Both the position numbers and the translations under genes were made by a program. From NCBI GenBank assembly GCA_910587505.1, contig CAJULD010000002.1:61454-125453 (forward strand): 64,000 bases of DNA. Direction: 5' to 3'. Shown here in pieces: positions 60,284 through 64,000 of the stretch (positions are counted from its first letter, which is position 1; the number at the start of each line of letters is the position of its first letter). This stretch comes from an uncultured Oscillospiraceae bacterium. Its GTDB lineage: Bacteria > Bacillota > Clostridia > Oscillospirales > Oscillospiraceae. The notes beneath the pieces were generated by a model, which was not told the DNA's origin, did no database searches, and was given only the letters and a program-made list of their open reading frames with translations.

Positions 60284-61732
60284 TTATCCGTTTTTCTCCA
60301 GCAGGCCGTGCTTCACGTCCCACAGCTTCCGGGAGAGATCCACGTAGTACCTGTGGGGATTGTCGAAGCGCTTGACCTCCTCCCACAGGGTGTCCACCTG
60401 CGCCAGGCAGTAGGCGCGGATCTCCGGCAGGGAGGGGAGCGCGTAGACCAGCTCGCCGCCCCGGAATACCGGCACCTGCAGCTCCTTTGCGGTGAAGTTG
60501 TAGACCTCTTTTTTCTTCCAGGTGGCGTCGGGATCGAAAATCACCAGCGGCCGGGAGTCGTCCACGGTTTCGTCATGGACGGTCAGATAGTCCGCGATGG
60601 CCTTCCCGGTGTCGTTGCCATAGAAGCGGTACAGCTTCTTATAGTGGGGCGTGGTGATTTTCGCCACGTTCTCACTGATTTTGATCTTGGGCGAAATGGT
60701 CCCGTCCGGCTCCTCCACGGCCACCAGCTTGTACACCCCGCCGAACACCGGCTCGCTGCGGGCGGTAATCAGCCGCTCGCCCACGCCGAAGGCGTCGATC
60801 TTCGCCCCCTGGAGGAGCAGATCCCGGATCAGCTCCTCGTCCAGGGAGTTGGAGGCGGAGATGGTGCAGCTCTCCCACCCCGCCGCGTCCAGCATTTTCC
60901 GGGCCTCCTTGGTCAGATAGGCGATGTCGCCGGAGTCCAGACGGATGCCGCACCTGGTGATGCCCCGGGGCCGCAGTACCTCGTTGAAGGCCCGGATGGC
61001 GTCGGGCACGCCGCTTTTCAGGGTGTTGTAGGTGTCCACCAGCAGCACCGCGTTGGTGGGGTAGATTTCACAGTAGGTCCTGAACGCCTCGTACTGGCTG
61101 TCAAACATCTGGACCCAGGAGTGGGCCATGGTGCCGGCGGCGGGTACGCCGTAGATCTGGTCGCTGATGGCGCAGGCCGTGCCGTGGACGCCGCCGATAT
61201 AGGCGGCTCTGGCGCCCACCACGGCGCCGTCCACCCCCTGCGCCCGGCGGGAACCGAATTCCAGCACCGTCCGGCCCTGGGCGGCGCGGACCACCCGGTT
61301 GGCCTTGGTGGCGATGAGGCTTTGGTGGTTGATGGCCAGCAGGGCGTAGGTCTCGATGAGCTGGGCCTGGGAGGCGGGGGCCCGGACGGTCACCAGAGGC
61401 TCGCCGGGGAACACCGGCGTGCCCTCCGGCACCGCCCACACGTCGCCGGTAAATTTGAAATGGCGCAGATAGTCCAGGAAATCCTCCTCAAACAGGTTCT
61501 TGCTGCGGAGATAGGCAATGTCCTCCCCGTCAAAGTGGAGGTCCCGGATGTAGTCCACCAGCTGCTCCAGCCCCGCGGCAATGGCGAAACCGCCGCCGTC
61601 TGGCACCCGGCGGAAAAAGACGTCGAAATAGGTAATGCGGTCCTGCATGCCCTGACGGAAATAGCCGTTGGCCATGGTCATCTCGTAAAAATCAAACAGC
61701 ATGGACAGGTTCAGCCGTTCCTTGCGTTCCAT
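60284..61732 (-). CDS. pncB: Nicotinate phosphoribosyltransferase
   Basis: A 482-residue NAD-salvage enzyme that makes nicotinate mononucleotide from nicotinate and PRPP. Features are NLSMLFDFYEMTMANGYF at the start, FEFGSRRAQG-like VLEFGSRRAQGVDG, the phospho-His region GTMAHSWVQMF, and GIRLDSGDIAYLTKEARKML. The start is the ATG at 61732 with AAGGAG 9 bases upstream; an in-frame extension of 37 residues covers the promoter and is unlikely. It diverges from coaW; the intergenic region carries promoters for both. Confidence 0.95.
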   Translation of the reverse strand: MERKERLNLSMLFDFYEMTMANGYFRQGMQDRITYFDVFFRRVPDGGGFAIAAGLEQLVDYIRDLHFDGEDIAYLRSKNLFEEDFLDYLRHFKFTGDVWAVPEGTPVFPGEPLVTVRAPASQAQLIETYALLAINHQSLIATKANRVVRAAQGRTVLEFGSRRAQGVDGAVVGARAAYIGGVHGTACAISDQIYGVPAAGTMAHSWVQMFDSQYEAFRTYCEIYPTNAVLLVDTYNTLKSGVPDAIRAFNEVLRPRGITRCGIRLDSGDIAYLTKEARKMLDAAGWESCTISASNSLDEELIRDLLLQGAKIDAFGVGERLITARSEPVFGGVYKLVAVEEPDGTISPKIKISENVAKITTPHYKKLYRFYGNDTGKAIADYLTVHDETVDDSRPLVIFDPDATWKKKEVYNFTAKELQVPVFRGGELVYALPSLPEIRAYCLAQVDTLWEEVKRFDNPHRYYVDLSRKLWDVKHGLLEKNG

Positions 61733-61790
61733 AGCAATGTGCTCCTTGGTTTCTTTCACGTAATCGCCGGACAATCTGCCCGTCCCCTCT

Positions 61791-61819
61791 ATAGTATAAC
61801 TTTTTTCCCGGATTTGCAA
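61791..61819 (-). promoter_or_regulatory. pncB promoter
   Basis: On the minus strand TTGCAA (61814-61819), then TACTAT at 61791-61796 (17-base spacer), with an overlapping TATACT at 61793-61798 (15-base spacer). Confidence 0.6.
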
Positions 61820-61827
61820 CGTTAGAA

Positions 61828-61856
61828 TTGACAATTCTTTCACTTTCCACTAATAT
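61828..61856 (+). promoter_or_regulatory. coaW promoter
   Basis: TTGACA (61828-61833), 17-base spacer, TAATAT (61851-61856). It is divergent from and 8 bases away from the pncB -35 box. Confidence 0.75.
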
Positions 61857-61910
61857 AAGGAGACGGCAGGGGCCCGGCCCCAAAACCGCCGCCCGGAAAG
61901 GATCACCGGT

Positions 61911-62738
61911 ATGTCCATTATTTTGGGAATTGATATCGGCGGCTCCACCACGAAAATTGTGGGGCTGCGCTCCGACGGAACCACCATCGCCATGCACCGG
62001 GTAAGCGCCCAGGACCCCATCACCTCTCTTTACGGGGCAATGGGGAACTTCCTGTTCACCAACCGCCTCCAGCTGGAGGACGTATCCCGGATCGCCCTGA
62101 CGGGAGTGGGCGCGTCTTACGTGGACGGAGACATCTACGGCATCCCCACGGAGAAGGTGGAGGAGTTTACCGCCGTGGGCGTGGGCGGACTGGCCCTCAG
62201 CGGCCGGGACCGGGCCGTGGTGGTGAGCATGGGCACCGGCACCGCCTTTATCTGGGCGGAGCACGGACAGCCGGTGCGGCATCTGTGCGGCTCCGGCGTG
62301 GGCGGCGGCACGCTGGCGGGGCTGTGCTCCCGCCTGTGCGGTACCCGGAAGTATGCCCAGATCGTCAAGCTGGCTGCCGGAGGGGATGTCAACCAGACGG
62401 ATCTGACGGTGGGCGACCTGACCCGCAACAGCCACCCCTCGCTGCCCCTGGACATCACCGCCGCCAATTTCGGCAACGTGTCCGACGACGCTTCTCCCAG
62501 CGACTACGCCGCCGGCGTTATTAATATGGTGCTCCAGTCCATCGGCACCACGGCGGTGATGGCCTGCCGGTACTGCGGGTGCGGGACGGCGGTGCTCACC
62601 GGCTTCATGTCCAACCTTCCCCAGGCGCGGGAGTGCTTTGACCTCTTTACCCGGCTTCACGGGATTCGGTTTGTTATTCCGGAGAACGCGGCATATGCCA
62701 CGTCGATTGGCGCTGCGCTTCATATCCGGAGGGATTAG
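61911..62738 (+). CDS. coaW: Type II pantothenate kinase
   Basis: A 275-residue ASKHA-fold kinase that starts coenzyme A synthesis. ATP loop GIDIGGSTTKIVGL is at residues 6-19, VVVSMGTGTAFIW is the second phosphate motif, and GSGVGGGTLAGLCSRL with TGFMSNLP completes the pattern of the Staphylococcus-type CoaW. Unlike CoaA, this type is not inhibited by CoA. AAAGGA precedes the ATG. larE follows after 137 bases, perhaps on the same transcript. Confidence 0.92.
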   Translation: MSIILGIDIGGSTTKIVGLRSDGTTIAMHRVSAQDPITSLYGAMGNFLFTNRLQLEDVSRIALTGVGASYVDGDIYGIPTEKVEEFTAVGVGGLALSGRDRAVVVSMGTGTAFIWAEHGQPVRHLCGSGVGGGTLAGLCSRLCGTRKYAQIVKLAAGGDVNQTDLTVGDLTRNSHPSLPLDITAANFGNVSDDASPSDYAAGVINMVLQSIGTTAVMACRYCGCGTAVLTGFMSNLPQARECFDLFTRLHGIRFVIPENAAYATSIGAALHIRRD

Positions 62739-62875
62739 AGGTTCTCTTCGCGCGCTTTGTGCGCGAAAGATGGATCTTTCCCGAACCGGCCCCGGTCCCC
62801 GTGGAGCGGCCATGGGCTGACGGCGAAGCGGTAACAGAACGAAATCGGGCCGCCGCCCGGCGGCTGGAGACTGTC

Positions 62876-63628
62876 ATGGATATTCAAGACTTTTTTGTGG
62901 AAAACCCCATCTGCGCCGTGGCCCTCTCCGGCGGCGTGGACTCCGCCCTCCTGCTGTGGGCGGCCGGAACCTACGGAGAAAAAACCGCCGCCTATTTTGT
63001 AAAAACCCCCTTCCAGCCCGACTTTGAGCTGGAGGACGCAAAAAAAACAGCCCGGCTGCTGGGCGCGGACCTGACGGTGCTGGAGCTGGACGTGCTGGAA
63101 ATCCCGGAGGTAGCTGCCAATCCGGCGGACCGCTGCTATTTCTGCAAGCGGGCGCTGTTCACCCGCCTGACGGCGGCGGCGCGGGAGGACGGCTTCCCCG
63201 TGGTGCTGGACGGGTGCAACGCCTCCGACGACGCCGGGGACCGCCCCGGCATGCGGGCTCTGGCGGAGCTGGGGGTCCGCTCCCCCCTGCGGGAGTGCGG
63301 CGTGACAAAGCCCGACGTCCGGCGCATGGCCCGGTGGGCCAGGCTGCCGGTGTGGGACAAGCCCTCCTGCGCCTGCCTGGCCACCCGCGTTCCCGCTGGC
63401 ACGGCCATCACGGAGGAGGCCCTGGACCGGGTGGCCAGAGGGGAGGAATTCCTGATGGGGGAAGGGCTGTCCGACTTCCGCCTGCGGCTGCGGGGGGAAA
63501 CCGCCCTGCTCCAGGTTCGCCGGGAGCAGATGGAGCTGGCCCGCCGGATGCTGCCGGTATGGCAGGCGCGGCTGGGGGACGGCGAAATCATCCTGGACGA
63601 TACGCCCCGGACCGGCCGGGAAACGTGA
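62876..63628 (+). CDS. larE: LarE-type ATP-dependent sulfur transferase
   Basis: A 250-residue PP-loop enzyme of the LarE family, which adds sulfur to the pyridinium precursor of the nickel-pincer cofactor of lactate racemase. The adenylation motif SGGVDSALLLWAA is at about 19-31. DRCYFCKRALF (near 85) and KPSCACLATRVPAG (near 160) supply three or more conserved cysteines. That resembles the LarE group that carries a [4Fe-4S] cluster rather than the group that sacrifices a single Cys. The start is the ATG at 62876 with GGAG upstream; longer readings from 62759 add a poorly conserved leader. No larA, larB or larC is nearby, so the partner enzyme may be another racemase or lie elsewhere. Confidence 0.9.
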   Translation: MDIQDFFVENPICAVALSGGVDSALLLWAAGTYGEKTAAYFVKTPFQPDFELEDAKKTARLLGADLTVLELDVLEIPEVAANPADRCYFCKRALFTRLTAAAREDGFPVVLDGCNASDDAGDRPGMRALAELGVRSPLRECGVTKPDVRRMARWARLPVWDKPSCACLATRVPAGTAITEEALDRVARGEEFLMGEGLSDFRLRLRGETALLQVRREQMELARRMLPVWQARLGDGEIILDDTPRTGRET

Positions 63629-63641
63629 ACAGTGAAAAAGC

Positions 63642-63680
63642 GGCGCGCTCCCCGAACCGGGGAGCGCGCCGTCAAACTTT
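63642..63680. terminator. Terminator, larE / M50 protease
   Basis: A 12-bp GC-rich stem GGCGCGCTCCCC (63642-63653) with 63659-63670 and a 5-base loop, between convergent genes, followed by CAAACTTTTG. Confidence 0.75.
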
Positions 63681-64000
63681 TGCACGGGTACGGGCGCGGG
63701 GGAGCGCGGGCAGCTGGGGGATCAGCGTCCCCGCCGCGCCCAGCAGCAAAAACAGCCCCGCCTGATACCGCACGGTCAGGACGAGGGCCGCTCCGGTGAG
63801 CGCCAGTGCGCAGCTCAGCCCCACCGCCCGGCAGACCCGGTCCGCCGCCGGCGGGTCCAGCAGCCAGCTGACCAGCAGGTGAAGCGCCCGTCCGCCGTCC
63901 AGCGCCGGGACGGGCAGGAGATTGAAGCATCCCAGCAGCAGGTTGGCGCCCGCCGCCGTGTAATGGCCGCCCAGCCGCCCGAAGGCCAGCGCCAGCAGCA
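63672..64000 (-). CDS. M50 site-2-type metalloprotease (SpoIVFB-like), 5' part outside window
   Basis: The last 109 residues of a membrane zinc protease, entering from the right edge on the minus strand. NLLLGCFNLLPVPALDGGRALHLL contains the N-x-L-P-x-x-x-L-D-G-G-R motif whose Asp is the third zinc ligand; the HExxH half lies beyond 64000. Two further helices follow (LALTGAALVLTVRYQAGLFLLLGAAGTLI). The stop is TCA on the plus strand at 63672-63674. The short, Arg-rich tail and size suggest the SpoIVFB type (sporulation sigma-factor processing) rather than the larger RseP type, but only part can be seen. Confidence 0.85.
   Translation of the reverse strand, partial: LLALAFGRLGGHYTAAGANLLLGCFNLLPVPALDGGRALHLLVSWLLDPPAADRVCRAVGLSCALALTGAALVLTVRYQAGLFLLLGAAGTLIPQLPALPRARTRAKV

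Overview
The window looks like the chromosome of a gut-type, GC-rich (roughly 58-62 % by eye) member of the Firmicutes, most plausibly Oscillospirales (Oscillibacter / Lawsonibacter / Flavonifractor-like). This rests on sigma-A promoters with TGn extended -10 boxes, AGGAGG ribosome sites, S-layer-homology proteins, VanZ and EpsG proteins, a Prp protease between rplU and rpmA (an L27 type restricted to Firmicutes and relatives), LplB-type sugar ABC permeases and many glycoside hydrolases. The species assignment is inference.

Layout. (1) 1-6365: a tightly coupled catabolic operon cut at the left edge: HpcH-type aldolase, 2-hydroxyacid dehydrogenase, IolB-like isomerase, UlaG-like metallo-hydrolase, zinc alcohol dehydrogenase, URO-D-like protein and creatininase-like amidohydrolase. 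It probably handles a sugar acid or inositol-like compound, but no described pathway has this exact set. (2) 6525-18841: a glycan-uptake locus with its own promoter and two tandem LacI/cre-like sites: two permeases, a binding lipoprotein broken by an in-frame TGA, a GH35/GH42-like enzyme, a GH43 enzyme, a SnoaL-like protein, an MFS carrier and a GH2 beta-galactosidase. (3) 18842-19743: non-coding or degenerate DNA with a perfect 22-bp palindrome. (4) 19657-27186: a sensory operon of two hybrid histidine kinases, a sugar-binding lipoprotein without permeases, and a chemoreceptor. (5) 27685-30063: the most striking part. A tyrosine recombinase is followed by a 294-bp segment bounded by perfect 21-bp inverted repeats. 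The segment carries a strong promoter, now pointing away from the downstream genes, and two intrinsic terminators pointing towards them. This is the layout of an invertible ON/OFF promoter controlling two exported proteins of unknown function, here in the OFF state.

(6) 30193-39518: EpsG-like polymerase (minus strand), remnant of a YheO/DauR-type regulator, ATP-grasp ligase, MATE pump with MarR regulator, aldose 1-epimerase, SLH surface protein, VanZ. (7) 39528-43587: bioY with a BirA-type operator, coupled to a DUF1284 protein; arginine deiminase and ornithine carbamoyltransferase; a MarR regulator diverging from (8) a GH3 enzyme with reversed domain order, 43732-46230. (9) 46231-54249: a structured intergenic region, then an unrecognised three-gene membrane/VWA operon and an SLH protein lacking a signal peptide. 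(10) 54272-57546: core genes rplU-prp-rpmA with an L21 leader, a GNAT acetyltransferase, obg and a small membrane protein. (11) 57545-64000: cobO with a GyrI-like partner, cardiolipin synthase, nicotinate phosphoribosyltransferase, then coaW, larE and the 3' part of an M50 protease gene on the minus strand.

No rRNA, tRNA, CRISPR array or IS element was seen.
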